Origin: Thecaphora thlaspeos
Lineage: Eukaryota > Basidiomycota > Ustilaginomycetes > Urocystidales > Glomosporiaceae
Assembly (NCBI GenBank): GCA_900291925.1
Contig: UWYS01000002.1
Coordinates: forward strand, 434,001 to 498,000
Direction: 5' to 3'
DNA: 64,000 nucleotides
A program made the translations under genes and the position numbers. Under the pieces are notes generated by a model. That model did not search any database, was not told the DNA's origin, and was given only the letters and a program-made list of their open reading frames with translations. This document shows positions 54,886 through 64,000 of this stretch, piece after piece. Position 1 is the first letter of the stretch; each line of letters opens with the position of its first letter.

Positions 54886-56639
54886 ATGCCAGTCGCCGGC
54901 TACCTCGGCCTCGCAACCATCCCGCTGCTCGGCCTCGCAGCGGGCGTGACCTTTGCAATCGGCGCAGTCTACCATGCTCCCGTGAGTGCTGACAGCCACC
55001 TGTGCATCCGCAGACGATCGCTCCTCAGCCACCACGCTGACCTTGGTTTCGCTTCCCGCGCTCTCCACTTCCCCCGCCATACAGGCGCAATCGCTCAAGG
55101 TCATGATGGACGCCTGTGTCGTTCCGGGCAGGCAGAAGCTCGCTACGGACATCACACACGGCCTCGTTCCCCAGCTCGACAACTTCTTCTGCCTCATCAT
55201 CCCCTTCTTTAAAAGCGCCGTCGCATCGAGGCTTAACGTCGGCGTATGTGCAGCGCCACGAGTTGCAGCAGCACTGGCAGTCGTCTAGCACCACTGACGC
55301 TCCAGACCTCCATCTCTCCCCTCACTTGAAAATCGTCCTGCTACCTCTCCGTCTTCCCTCTCTGCAGGCGTTATCGATCCTCGCATCGCTCATAGTCTCG
55401 CTCCTCTCTAGGCTCACTTACCAGGCAGTCTCCCCGAACAGAAAGACTGACCTCTTTGGCGGCTTCTGGATCTTCCTCATCGCCAGCCTCGGCCAGGTCC
55501 TGGGCTTCGGCATGGTCTCGGCCGGCCTCGGGCTCTCGGTCTACACGCTCGCATCCTACCTGGTCTACAAGGTGCGTGGCACGGTCACCCCGCTTTTCTT
55601 GCCGTTGCTCATACATGGTCGGGGCATCCAGACCAGTTGGCTTACCCGAAGCGCTTTACGTCCTTTTCCTTGCCCGTCCTTTTTTGTGCCCGCATTGTGC
55701 AGCGCACGTCCGCTGCAATTGCCCCGGTCCCCACCGCCCCCGGGTCGATCTACCTCGCCAACCTCGCCCTCGTTCTGATGAGCCTGACGATCATCGGTTC
55801 CGGCTTCCTTGACGTCGAGGGCAAGAACTGGCTCCGCACGCAGATCGCCTTCCAGTTCTTCCCTGTCCTGCTGCTGCCCATCGCCCTCGTCTCGCTCTTG
55901 ACGCCGCTGGTCAACTCGGAGAAGGCCTCACGCGATGAGCTGAGGACGTGGGACGCCGAGAGCGTCAGCTACAGCTTCGAGAGGACATGGTCGTAGTGAG
56001 TGGCCGCTGTTGGGCGTGGCGCTACTTGCCTCGATCTTGCCGTGGGGACCACTTTTCGCTGACCATGACTCGCTCTTGTTCGACTCTCGCGCGTTGCTGC
56101 TTTGCAGCTACCGCAAGTACGCCGGCCTCTCGGCCATCTTTTACTGGTACGGCCTCAACCGAATCGGCAGGTGAGTGCAAGAGAGAGATACCGCCCGCTG
56201 TTTTCGGCCCCTGATTTTCTTACATCTTCTCACCTTGCCGCTCGCTTGTGCGTCTGCCTACAGAGGTCTCTGGACGGACAAGAACAAGTACGACGACGTG
56301 ACGCACTTCATCGTGTTTGACATTGCCGGTACGCTGCTGACGCTGGTCTCGCTGGTTGCGCTGGAGCGGCTGACGTACCGCTGCAAGGCGGAGCGGCACC
56401 CGCTGAGCGGGGCGCCGCGCTCGCAGCTGGATCTTGAGTGCGACAAGGCGATTGAGCGCGCGCCTGCCGGGTCGCCCTGGCTGGAAAAGACGTGGGGCGG
56501 CTTCTTGGTGGCGTCGCTGGTGGCTGGACCGGGCTGTGCGGCGGCGCTGTGGTGGTGCGGCGGCGAGGAGGAGCTGGGATGGAAGGCGAGGAGGGCGTGG
56601 CGAGAGGCGGTCGCCGTCGAGGGCAAGAAGGAGAAGTGA
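54886..56639 (+). CDS. Polytopic membrane protein of unknown function
   Basis: Six exons with clean phases: 54886-54981, 55085-55243, 55368-55571, 55703-55995, 56108-56170 and 56264-56639, total 396 residues. Roughly eight or nine hydrophobic segments are visible, for example about 7-26, 62-80, 86-103, 115-150 (two), 168-188, 199-225, 287-306 and 351-369. Between them are a conserved-looking GRQKLATDITHGLVPQLDNF, a short YYRKYAGLSAIFYWYGLNRIG exon and a WTDKNKYDDVTHF loop. I do not recognise the family. Each exon boundary falls near a membrane segment edge. A transporter, a membrane-embedded enzyme or a receptor-like protein are all possible. Confidence 0.75.
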
Positions 56640-57315
56640 GGGGAGCGACGGGGTGGGGGTAAAGGGGCGCGTTGGTGTTCCGGTGCTGAGCCCAGCCAGC
56701 CTGTTGGCAGCAGCGAGGCTTCGCTATCGACGCCTTGTCTCGAGATTTTGCTTGTGGTCGACGATCGACGAGATGGTTTCGTTCGGCGTCTGGCCTTGTC
56801 TCTCTTCTCTCTTCCGCCATACGGTGGCCGGTCTGCCTGGAAGCGGACGCAGATCTGAGCGCGCCTACAGGGAGAGCGTAGGGTTGTTACTACTCTGTGC
56901 CGAGCTGGGTCCTGTGCGTGAATGGGAACAGGTAAGTAAACCTCGAAGGGAAGCGGGTGCTTCTTTGCCGCGATGGTTGTTGGGCACTACAGTACTGCAC
57001 CACTCTCCGTCTGTTACGACGGGCGGAGTTGGAGAAACGACATGGTCCCTACGTTACAGTCCATACGTCTTTGCCGTGGGATCGCGGGCAGGACGTCAAC
57101 GGAACGGTACGGTGCGGCAGGGTACGTATAGCAGGGTATGGTAGATAGCGACGATGCGATGGAAGCGCATGCTCGATCTGGCCTTGGTCTGCCGGCGTCC
57201 TGCTCTGGCTTGACTCGACACTTGGACACTCTCAAAGCAAAGACCGGCTTCGTCACGACGGCATGAGTACGTCAACCACCCTCAAGCGCCACCGCGGCAA
57301 GAGCGAGGTACAGAG

Positions 57316-57350
57316 GGACAGGACAGGACAGGACAGGACAGGACAGGACA
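57316..57350. repeat. Seven tandem GGACA pentamers
   Basis: Perfect 35-nt pentanucleotide array in the spacer upstream of phospholipase B. Confidence 0.88.
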
Positions 57351-57570
57351 GGGTCCTCTGGCATTTGCATCAAGAGGGCAGAGTAGTTACATACTCGAGT
57401 AGTGTGGCATGCCGAGAGAATGCAGCGAAGCCAGATCTATTCACTCGACCAACGAGCAACGCAACACATCCATGTAGTTATGTACAGTAGCCGCAAACCC
57501 ATCCGGCCCACGCACACACCCGCTGGATCCGTCGGTTGGGACGGCCGTGACGCAGTCGCTCGAGCGGATC

Positions 57571-57604
57571 GCAAGCAGGGCAAGGCAAGGCAGGGCAAGG
57601 CAAG
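57571..57604. repeat. Imperfect GCAAG/GCAGG run
   Basis: Seven pentamer-like units alternating GCAAG and GCAGG (one shortened), close in sequence to the array at 50941. Confidence 0.7.
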
Positions 57605-58142
57605 TCAGGTGGAGTTGGCGTTGGCGTGGCGGTTGGAGTGGCAGTTGGTGCTCCTCTTGCATCGCCACGAGATACATACCAAACATGCACCGCCATCGCA
57701 GCGTCCTGTCGTGTCGTCAGCGAGCAAAGGCGTGCGTGCGCCGCCGATCCCCACCGTCCTCAGCTTGCTTGCTTGTTCTTCCGTTGCGTCGTGCCGTCGA
57801 CCCTAGCGTCGACCCTAGTGTAGCCTACTGTACCTACGCAAGCTGAGGCCGCCACTTACCGCCGGATATGCGCACAGCCAACGTCGGCGCCTCCTCTTCG
57901 GCCGTCCCTTTGCGGTGCGCCGAACAGGTGCGGGCAGCTCTGGGCTCAGCCATGTAACTAGTTGGCCCTTGGGCCTCCTCTTTGTGTAGCACCTGCGTCC
58001 TGCGTCCTGCGCCCTTCCCCCTTCCCCCTTCCCTGCTGCACCATCTTGCTTCTCCGTCCCCCTTCCCTGCCGCCAACACCTCCGTCTCGCCCCTCCTCCC
58101 CTCCCTCCACCCCTTGCACCAACGGAGCGCAGACCGTTTACG

Positions 58143-60239
58143 ATGCTGCTTCTCCAGCCCCTTGTCGCCGCCATGGCGCTGCTCGTCTGCGGCGCCAGCG
58201 CCGTACCCACCGCACTCTCGCAACCGTCTCTCGAAAGCCTCCAGAGCCTTTCGCCCCTGCAGCGTCGGCAGCTGATCGACCATCTCGTCGAGCTCCGCGT
58301 CGCTCAGCTCGACAGGCGCGAGTCGCCCACGGGAAGCTACGCGCCCGCCAACGTCGCCTGTCCCGCCACGACGTCAGACCAGCGTCTGGGCTTCATCCGC
58401 GATGCTTCGGCGCAGACCCTCAGCTCGAGCGAGAGCGACTACGTTCGACGGCACCAACAGGGCCGCCAACAGGACTGGACCACCTGGCTCACCAACAGCG
58501 CCAAGCTCGACATCCCCGGCGGCGTCTCGGCCTTCACGAGCAACGTCAGCAATCTCCCCAACCTCGGCTTCGCCCTGAGCGGCGGCGGTCTCAGGGCCAT
58601 GACGGTCGGCGTCGGCGTCCTCAACGCCTTCGACGGCCGCAACGACACCGCCAACCAGCGTGGCACCGGCGGCCTCCTCCAGCTGGCATCGTACGTTGCC
58701 GGCCTCAGCGGAGGAAGCTGGGCCACCGCATCGCTCGCCATGAACGACTGGCCCACCGCCCAGACGCTCAACGACGACGTCTGGAACCTCGACAGCAACC
58801 TCGTCATCCCCGAGGACGGCAAGCTGGCCTTCTACACCACCATCGTCGCCGACGTCAAGAAGAAGCGCGACCTCGGCTACGCCACCTCCATCACCGACTA
58901 CTTTGGCCTCTCGGTGGCGGACAAGGTGGTCAACTCGACCTACGACGACAAGGCCGCCGCCACCTGGGGCGACATCCGCAATACCACCCGCTACCAGGAC
59001 GCCTCCTACCCCTACCCCATCATCCTCGCCGCCGAGCGCGAGCCGGGCGAGCTCGTCATCAGCGCCAACGCTTCCATCTGGGAGTTTACGCCAGAGTCGT
59101 ACGGAACGTGGAACCCCAACGTTGCCGGCGGCGCGTTCGCGCCCGTCTCGATCATGGGCAGCTCGCTGGACAACGGCAACAGCTCGCTCCCCGCCGGTCA
59201 GTGCGTCGGCGGCTACGATACGACGGCGTTCCTCGTCGGCACGTCGGCCACGCTCTTCAGCGGCCTCTACCTCGAGCTGCTCCAGGGCCAGACGACCAGC
59301 CTGGTCGCCACCATCGTCAAGGAGATCGCCGCCGCCGTCTCGGAGCAGAACAACGACATCAGCTCCATCCCCAACCCCTTCTACAACTACAAGAGCGACT
59401 CGAACGATGTCAGCAAGTTCCGCAACATCTCGCTCGTCGACATGGGTCTGACGGGCTTGAACCTGCCGCTGTGGCCGCTCCTCCAGCCGGCACGAGATCT
59501 CGACGTCATCTTCTCGGTCGACAGCAGCGCCGACGTCACCGACTGGCCCAACGCCACCGCTCTCTACGAGACGTCGAAGCGCGCCCAGGCGGATCTGTAC
59601 AAGGGCGTTCCGTTCCCAGTCATGCCGGACGCCAACACCGTCATCAACCGCGGCCTGAACACGCGACCCGTCTTCTATGGCTGCAACGCCGACGTCAACG
59701 TCACCAACAGCGATACGGCATACAAAGGCAGCAAGACGCCTCTCATCGTCTCTCTGAGCAACTACCCTTGGGTGTACCAGGCCAATATCTCCACCTACCA
59801 GCTTCAGTACAGCGCCGAAGAATCGCAGGGTGTACTGGACAACTCGATGGCGCTCGCCACGCTCGGGGGCGACGACGATTCGTGGGCGACCTGCCTCGCG
59901 TGCGCGATCATGCAACGCTCCTTTGAGAGGAGCGGCACGACGAGACCCTCGGCCTGCGACAGCTGCATGCAAAAGTGGTGCTGGGACGGCGTGACGAACA
60001 CGACGACACCTTCCTTTTCCTACAGTCCGGCCACGGGTGTTCCGGAATTCATCACGAGCAACGGAACCCTGCAACGATCCCCTGCTTCCACCGGTGGCAA
60101 CGGAAGCAACAGCGAGGCGCAGGACGGAAACAATAACCAGAGCGAGAACGTCACCGCTTCCTCTGCCGTGTCGCTGAGCGCGAGTGGTATTCTCGGATGG
60201 CTCGCAACGTTCCTTGGCGTTGGTGTGCTTCTGCTTTGA
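58143..60239 (+). CDS. PLB1: Phospholipase B / lysophospholipase, GPI-anchored
   Basis: Removes acyl chains from phospholipids at the cell surface or outside the cell. Intron-less, 698 residues. Signal peptide at about 1-20 (LLLQPLVAAMALLVCGASA). The cytosolic-PLA2-like catalytic core is present: oxyanion loop GFALSGGGLRAM (about 142-153) and serine motif GLSGGSW (about 187-193). Typical later segments are FYGCNADVN-containing RPVFYGCNAD and a cysteine-rich C-terminal part (CLACAIMQRS, CDSCMQKWCWDG). Many N-X-S/T sites are visible. The C-terminus, Ser/Asn-rich and then hydrophobic (GILGWLATFLGVGVLLL), fits a GPI-anchor signal. The exact paralogue number is not implied by the symbol. Confidence 0.92.
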   Translation: MLLLQPLVAAMALLVCGASAVPTALSQPSLESLQSLSPLQRRQLIDHLVELRVAQLDRRESPTGSYAPANVACPATTSDQRLGFIRDASAQTLSSSESDYVRRHQQGRQQDWTTWLTNSAKLDIPGGVSAFTSNVSNLPNLGFALSGGGLRAMTVGVGVLNAFDGRNDTANQRGTGGLLQLASYVAGLSGGSWATASLAMNDWPTAQTLNDDVWNLDSNLVIPEDGKLAFYTTIVADVKKKRDLGYATSITDYFGLSVADKVVNSTYDDKAAATWGDIRNTTRYQDASYPYPIILAAEREPGELVISANASIWEFTPESYGTWNPNVAGGAFAPVSIMGSSLDNGNSSLPAGQCVGGYDTTAFLVGTSATLFSGLYLELLQGQTTSLVATIVKEIAAAVSEQNNDISSIPNPFYNYKSDSNDVSKFRNISLVDMGLTGLNLPLWPLLQPARDLDVIFSVDSSADVTDWPNATALYETSKRAQADLYKGVPFPVMPDANTVINRGLNTRPVFYGCNADVNVTNSDTAYKGSKTPLIVSLSNYPWVYQANISTYQLQYSAEESQGVLDNSMALATLGGDDDSWATCLACAIMQRSFERSGTTRPSACDSCMQKWCWDGVTNTTTPSFSYSPATGVPEFITSNGTLQRSPASTGGNGSNSEAQDGNNNQSENVTASSAVSLSASGILGWLATFLGVGVLLL

Positions 60240-60663
60240 TTGGAGCGGGGGGCTGTTCTTTTTCCTCTCCTTTGACGACGACGAGACGTCGAGAGAAAAC
60301 ATGTATCGACGCTGCCGTAGGGTTGCTCCCCTTTTCAAAGGCTTCCCTGCTATCTCGCCAGACCGGCTCTGTACCGGCTTTGTATCGCTACTACTGCATC
60401 TCACCCCTGCCCCCCCCCTTGACCCTCGTCGCCACGCACGAAGCACACAGTCGCACAGTCCCCACTCTCCTTTCCCTCGGTCTGACAAACACACACTCTT
60501 GTCATCTCCCTCGCAGCCTTTGTTCGTCTTTATATCTCCCTCTTTCCTTTCTCCATCGTAAGGCTCTTCTGCAATTCAGTTCCTCTTTCGCAATCCCTAC
60601 TGCCTACATCGCTTCGAGCGAGTACTGCATCGGTACAGACCCACCCTCCGCTCCGCCCGGTCC
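60240..60663. other. Convergent 3' spacer
   Basis: 424 nt between phospholipase B and the small hypothetical gene, pyrimidine-rich (60400-60560). No gene seen. Confidence 0.45.
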
Positions 60664-60999
60664 TTAGGAGCTACCGTGATCGGACTTGGACACGCTCTTG
60701 TCCAAGCTATAAACAGCCGCATCAGCTTTACACGCAGCGGGAACGTCGTTTGGGAAATCGGAAAGAGCCGGTCTTTCCTCTTGTACGAAGACTTTGATGG
60801 GGTTCTTTGAGCCGTCTGGGAGGGTGGTGTAAACGGTGATTTCGCCGTGCGTCTCGATCTGGGAGGAGGGTGAGGTGGATTGGTCGTGGTCGTTAAAGTG
60901 GACATGGGATGGGAAGGTGGAAGGTTGCGTGTGAGAGGACGCAGAAGAGGCGTTGCGAGAGGTTGTCGACGATGAGTCGAGGGTGCTCGTGTTTGTCAT
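60664..60999 (-). CDS. Small hypothetical protein, Ser/Thr-rich N-terminus
   Basis: Reads 111 residues from MTNTSTLDSSSTTS; an in-frame ATG at 61053 (MYHNTTSNL) would add 18. The N-terminal half is Ser/Thr/His low complexity. The second half looks ordered: HGEITVYTTLPDGSKNPIKV, then FVQEERPALSDFPNDVP, consistent with a small beta-rich domain. No signal peptide, membrane segment or family is recognised. A short frame in a GC-rich genome can be chance, but the ordered half and its position between properly oriented neighbours argue for a gene. Confidence 0.45.
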   Translation of the reverse strand: MTNTSTLDSSSTTSRNASSASSHTQPSTFPSHVHFNDHDQSTSPSSQIETHGEITVYTTLPDGSKNPIKVFVQEERPALSDFPNDVPAACKADAAVYSLDKSVSKSDHGSS

Positions 61000-62017
61000 C
61001 GCGTCACTGCTATCGTTGGGTGGTGGGAGATTGCTGGTTGTGTTGTGATACATACATGAGATTGCTGCGAGAGCGATGGCGTGACTGATGTGGAGGTTTG
61101 GCGTCGCTCCCGATGCCCACGCCGCTCGCTCGGCCCGATGCCGCTTGCTACTGTAGCCCCGGCCGCCCACTGCGGCTCGTCAACAAGGAACCGGACCATC
61201 TGAGTGCGCCGCCTTGCTCTACGTATCACCGCCACGTTACAGCCTTTGCGACGGATGTTTTCCTTGGCGTTCTCGTCGACGCTGTAGATTATTTCAAAGA
61301 AGCCGCTGGTCGGTCCGGACGTGTACGCAGACGAGGACGAGGGGGGACGAAAGACGACAGACGACAAGGGAAGACGACGGCCAAATGATGCTGCGTCGAC
61401 GTCGACGCGCGCACGATTACAGCACCGCACCCCGCTCGGCCTGACGCTCCGACAGGGCAAGGCAGCTAGAGCAAAGCAGGGCCGGACAGCGCAGCGCAGC
61501 GCAGGGCGAGGGCGAGGCAGGAGGCGAGGCGCCGCGCCGCGCCGCAGACGGACGGAGGCCAAAACAAAGTGGAGTGCTGCAGCCGGCGCAGGCCAAACGC
61601 GGCAGAGGTGGGAGGCCAGGCAGGCAGGCAGGCAGGCAGGCCAAGGGGCTCGGCGGCCGCCGTGTGCGTGCCTACAGTAGCTGCAAACGCAGCAGCGTAC
61701 TGTATCGAGGCAGCCCCGCCCCGCCTCTCTTCTCTGTCTGCGTCTCGCCTGACGCAGCGCGAAAGAGGGCGGGCCACCAAACAGCCAGCCAAGCGCCAAA
61801 TGGGCGACGGCCCCAAACTCGATTCGCCGTCCGCACGGCGAGTCTCTCTGCTCAGCCTCACACTCGCCCTCACCGCCGCCACCACCACCACCAATACCAC
61901 CTCAAATATCACCACTACCATCGCATCCATCCGCACACACGCGCAGAAGCCACTGCCGCCATCTACACACATCCACACCCACACCCACACCAAACACCAA
62001 GAACCATACTTATCATC
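61000..62017. promoter_or_regulatory. Divergent spacer with CAGG/GCGCA repeats
   Basis: About 1.0 kb between two small genes. Has GCGCA repeats near 61488-61505, six CAGG units (61617-61640), three TACAGTA/TACTGTA motifs, and a CA-rich tract (61870-62000) that looks like the 5' UTR of the downstream gene. Confidence 0.5.
61617..61640. repeat. Six tandem CAGG tetramers
   Basis: Perfect 24-nt array, related in sequence to the GCAGG repeats of the other spacers. Confidence 0.85.
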
Positions 62018-62426
62018 ATGGTGAGTCAAGCTCCACATACCCAATATCTGCATCTATCGCAACTCGCTCCGCGCATCGCTCGCTCCTGCTCCTCGTCCCT
62101 GTCACTGACCGCTGGCATCCCTCTCTGTCCCCCCCTCTCTCTGCCTTCTCTCACCCCGGCATGTCCGTCAGGGCTCCTGCATGTCGAGCATGTCCGGCGG
62201 GGACAAGAAGATGAAGCGCACCGACACCAACCGCAGCGGCAAGGGCAACAACGAGCTGCACCGCACCACCTCCTCCTACCAAGGCTCCGTCGCAGAGGGC
62301 ATGCGCTACTCGGACCGCGGCGGCGCAGAGCGCGACCGCCTCACCGCCTCGCAGCTCCACAAGTCCAAGACGCTCGAAGAGAGGATCAAGCAGGCCGAGA
62401 GGGAGAACCGTGCCCGCGGCAACTAG
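62018..62426 (+). CDS. Small protein with ATG-only first exon and possible N-terminal lipidation
   Basis: Exon 1 is 62018-62020 (ATG alone, followed at once by GTGAGTC). Exon 2 is 62172-62426, after a CAG acceptor. The spliced protein has 85 residues and begins MGSCMSSMSGG: Gly2 with Ser6 fits N-myristoylation and Cys4 could be palmitoylated. Without the first exon, translation would start at 62181 (MSSMSGG) and lose both sites. The rest is hydrophilic: NELHRTTSSYQGSVAEGMRY and a charged helix KTLEERIKQAERENRARG. Family unknown. A gene is favoured because the donor abuts an ATG in a good context and the joined frame creates a meaningful motif. Confidence 0.5.
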
Positions 62427-62894
62427 GGCGTCTGATTCACCCCCCCGTCCCCCCTCTTCCTGCCCCCCCCTCCGCCCCTCTTCGGCCTTGTGTATCTTCG
62501 AACTCTGGCTTGCTCTCTGAGCTGGTCAGTTGAGAGTGAGGAGCAGCCAGCCACGCGCTCTCTAGGAGAGTCCGCCAATCCCCAAATCCCTACTCGAGAA
62601 CCATACGGCCACGGCTTCAATGCGACTCCCGGATACACCCACCCAACTTGCCCCCCTCTGTTCGACAATCATTCACCATACGAACCTTCCGTGATCAGCC
62701 TGGCATATCCCCATCTCCGCTCTGCCTTTTCCTCTTCTTTGCCGCCTTTTCTCTCTTCCGTCTCGCTTTCTTGTGTGATACATGTTGAATATCAGATTTG
62801 ACGTTGCTATGCTCTCCTCTCCGCCGCCGCGACGAAGACGAGCGCGGCGGTCGATGCTACTACTCTGCACTCTATAGGACGCACACGGCGACCT
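62427..62894. other. Convergent 3' spacer
   Basis: 468 nt between two stops, C-rich at 62440-62480, otherwise unremarkable. Confidence 0.45.
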
Positions 62895-64000
62895 CTACTG
62901 GACGCGCACGACGACTTTGCCGAAGGATTTCCCGCTCGCGAGGGTCTCGAACGCCTTCTTGGCCTCGTCAAAGGCAAAGAACTGATCGACGACGGGACGG
63001 AGCACGTTGGATATTGCTAGGCCAGCATCGACACTGCGCTGCGCGTTGGCGTGGACGGCGAGGAACTGCTGGAAGAGTTCGTAGCTGCCGCACATGACAC
63101 CCTGTATGTGAGCCTGGGTGTAGAGGACGGCCTTTGCCATATCGGGGAGGGGGGATGAGGTGGCGACGAGGCTGGTCTTGTAGTCGTCCATGTAGCCTAC
63201 GACCCACAAGCTGCCAAAAGGCCGCGTGGCGAGGATGGCCTTGACCAGCGTGTCCCTACCACCGATCTCGATGATATGGTCCACACCTCGACCGTTCGTC
63301 ACTTGCTTGACCTGCTCGTGCCAGTGTGGAGTGGCACGGTAGTTGATCAGATCGCCCCTTGCGACGCCGAGAGCTTGGCAGCGCTGGAGCTTTTCGTCAG
63401 ACGACGAAATGACGATCGGTCGCGCTCCAGCCGAGAGCGTGAGTTGGAGAGCGGCGAGAGAGACTCCGCCCGTTCCTTCGATGAGAACCGACTGACCAGG
63501 TTGGAGGGTGGAGGTGAAGCCAAATAGGCAATGGCACGCCGTCAGAGCGGCGACGGGGAGCGTGGAAGCTTCCTCGTAGCTCAGATGAGCCGGGATGGGA
63601 AGCAGGTTACCCTGTGCAGAGGAGGTGCGTCGTTTCGTCATCAATCCTCTGGCTCCCTTGTCTTGTCGCTTCAGAGGCGTCGAGGCCAAACTCACCTGTT
63701 CGAGCACGACGACTTTCGCAAACACTCCATCCTTACCACCTCCGAGGGCGATAGCCTGCATCCTATTTCCAATCTCTCCATGCGTCCACTCGGCCAGAGG
63801 TGCGTCACGACTCGATCGCCAACTTTGAACTCTTCCACCTTGTCCCCCGTCGCTAGCACCTCTCCTGCTCCATCGGAGAGCGGGACCAGGCCGGAAGGAA
63901 AAGCGACGGGAACCGGGTAGGTACCGTTTACGATCTAGAGATCGCGCGCGTTGAGCGAGACGGTGTGGATACGCACCAACTGCAATTTGAGTGAAAAGGG
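62895..64000 (-). pseudogene. Zinc/quinone-type MDR dehydrogenase, damaged and cut off by window edge
   Basis: Medium-chain dehydrogenase family. The C-terminal part is sound: 62895-63611 joined across an 84-nt intron (63695-63612) to an exon ending VFAKVVVLEQ, giving GNLLPIPAHLSYEEASTLPV, the Rossmann segment GQSVLIEGTGGVSLAALQL and FGKVVVRVQ at the end. Upstream, the GroES-like part reads LVRIHTVSLNARDL, an in-frame TAG at 63937-63935, then IVNGTYPVPVAFPSGLVP and KVGDRVVTHL. A frame change near 63790-63805 is then needed to reach EWTHGEIGNRMQAIALGGG. Two lesions suggest a pseudogene, though sequence errors would look the same. Start lies beyond the window. Substrate unknown. Confidence 0.7.

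Larger units (their letters stand above)
56640..58142. other. Spacer with GGACA and GCAAG arrays
   Basis: 1.5 kb with no supportable gene. Contains seven GGACA repeats (57316-57350), an irregular GCAAG/GCAGG run (57571-57604) and three TACAGTA/TACTGTA motifs. The last ~150 nt are C/T-rich and likely the phospholipase B promoter. Confidence 0.5.

Noticed and set aside
58374..60494. 706-codon minus frame opposite phospholipase B, and the 654-codon + frame from 57962
   Set aside because: Both are antisense or shifted shadows of a GC-rich gene, with no family features.
1..64000. tRNA, rRNA, CRISPR or telomeric sequence
   Set aside because: No cloverleaf box signals, rRNA, spaced repeats or telomere arrays were seen by eye; the GTGATGGG array is not a telomere repeat.

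Overview
This window is nuclear DNA of a basidiomycete fungus, most likely a smut-lineage member (Ustilaginomycotina). The basis is a GC-rich, gene-dense sequence with short introns (mostly 80-135 nt, nearly all with a GTGAGT-like donor and CAG/TAG acceptor), GPI-type phospholipase B and HMG/Zn2Cys6 regulators, and protein sequences of basidiomycete character. The rank below Basidiomycota is an inference. No prokaryotic, viral or organellar genes were recognised.

Layout. 0-18.7 kb is a compact housekeeping block: SEC1 (-, runs off the left edge), PAT1 (+), a coilin-like protein (-), FAD1 (+), PRP3 (-), a peroxisomal PCS60-type acyl/oxalyl-CoA synthetase (+) and NOP2 (+). 18.7-23 kb is the only clearly degenerate stretch: a non-LTR-type ORF1 with a zinc knuckle and two in-frame stops, a second coding relic broken across three frames, an AT-rich tract and an imperfect inverted repeat. 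23-45 kb: HGH1 (+), a long spacer, a seven-exon Zn2Cys6 regulator (+), an HMG-box regulator (-), POL3 (+, five exons), TMA16 (-) and BUD6 (+). 45-64 kb: DCTN4 (-), ERG20 (+), a small probably mitochondrial protein (-), a carnitine acetyltransferase with both a mitochondrial-like N-terminus and a peroxisomal C-terminus (-), a six-exon polytopic membrane protein (+), phospholipase B (+), a small hypothetical gene (-), a small gene whose first exon is only ATG and which gains a possible lipidation signal on splicing (+), and a damaged MDR dehydrogenase (-) that runs off the right edge.

The genes are not a pathway cluster. They cover exocytosis, mRNA decay, splicing, rRNA methylation, ribosome assembly, replication, cytoskeleton, isoprenoid synthesis and acetyl-unit transport. 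Two proteins end in the PTS1-like tripeptide AKL. Gene pairs mostly alternate strands, with tight convergent 3' ends (91-130 nt) and 0.3-1.4 kb divergent promoters. The splice joins given here were worked out by hand from phase, splice signals and family similarity, and need transcript support. I found no convincing undescribed system. The best leads are the recurrent TACAGTA/TACTGTA spacer motif, the ATG-only exon, and the broken genes.
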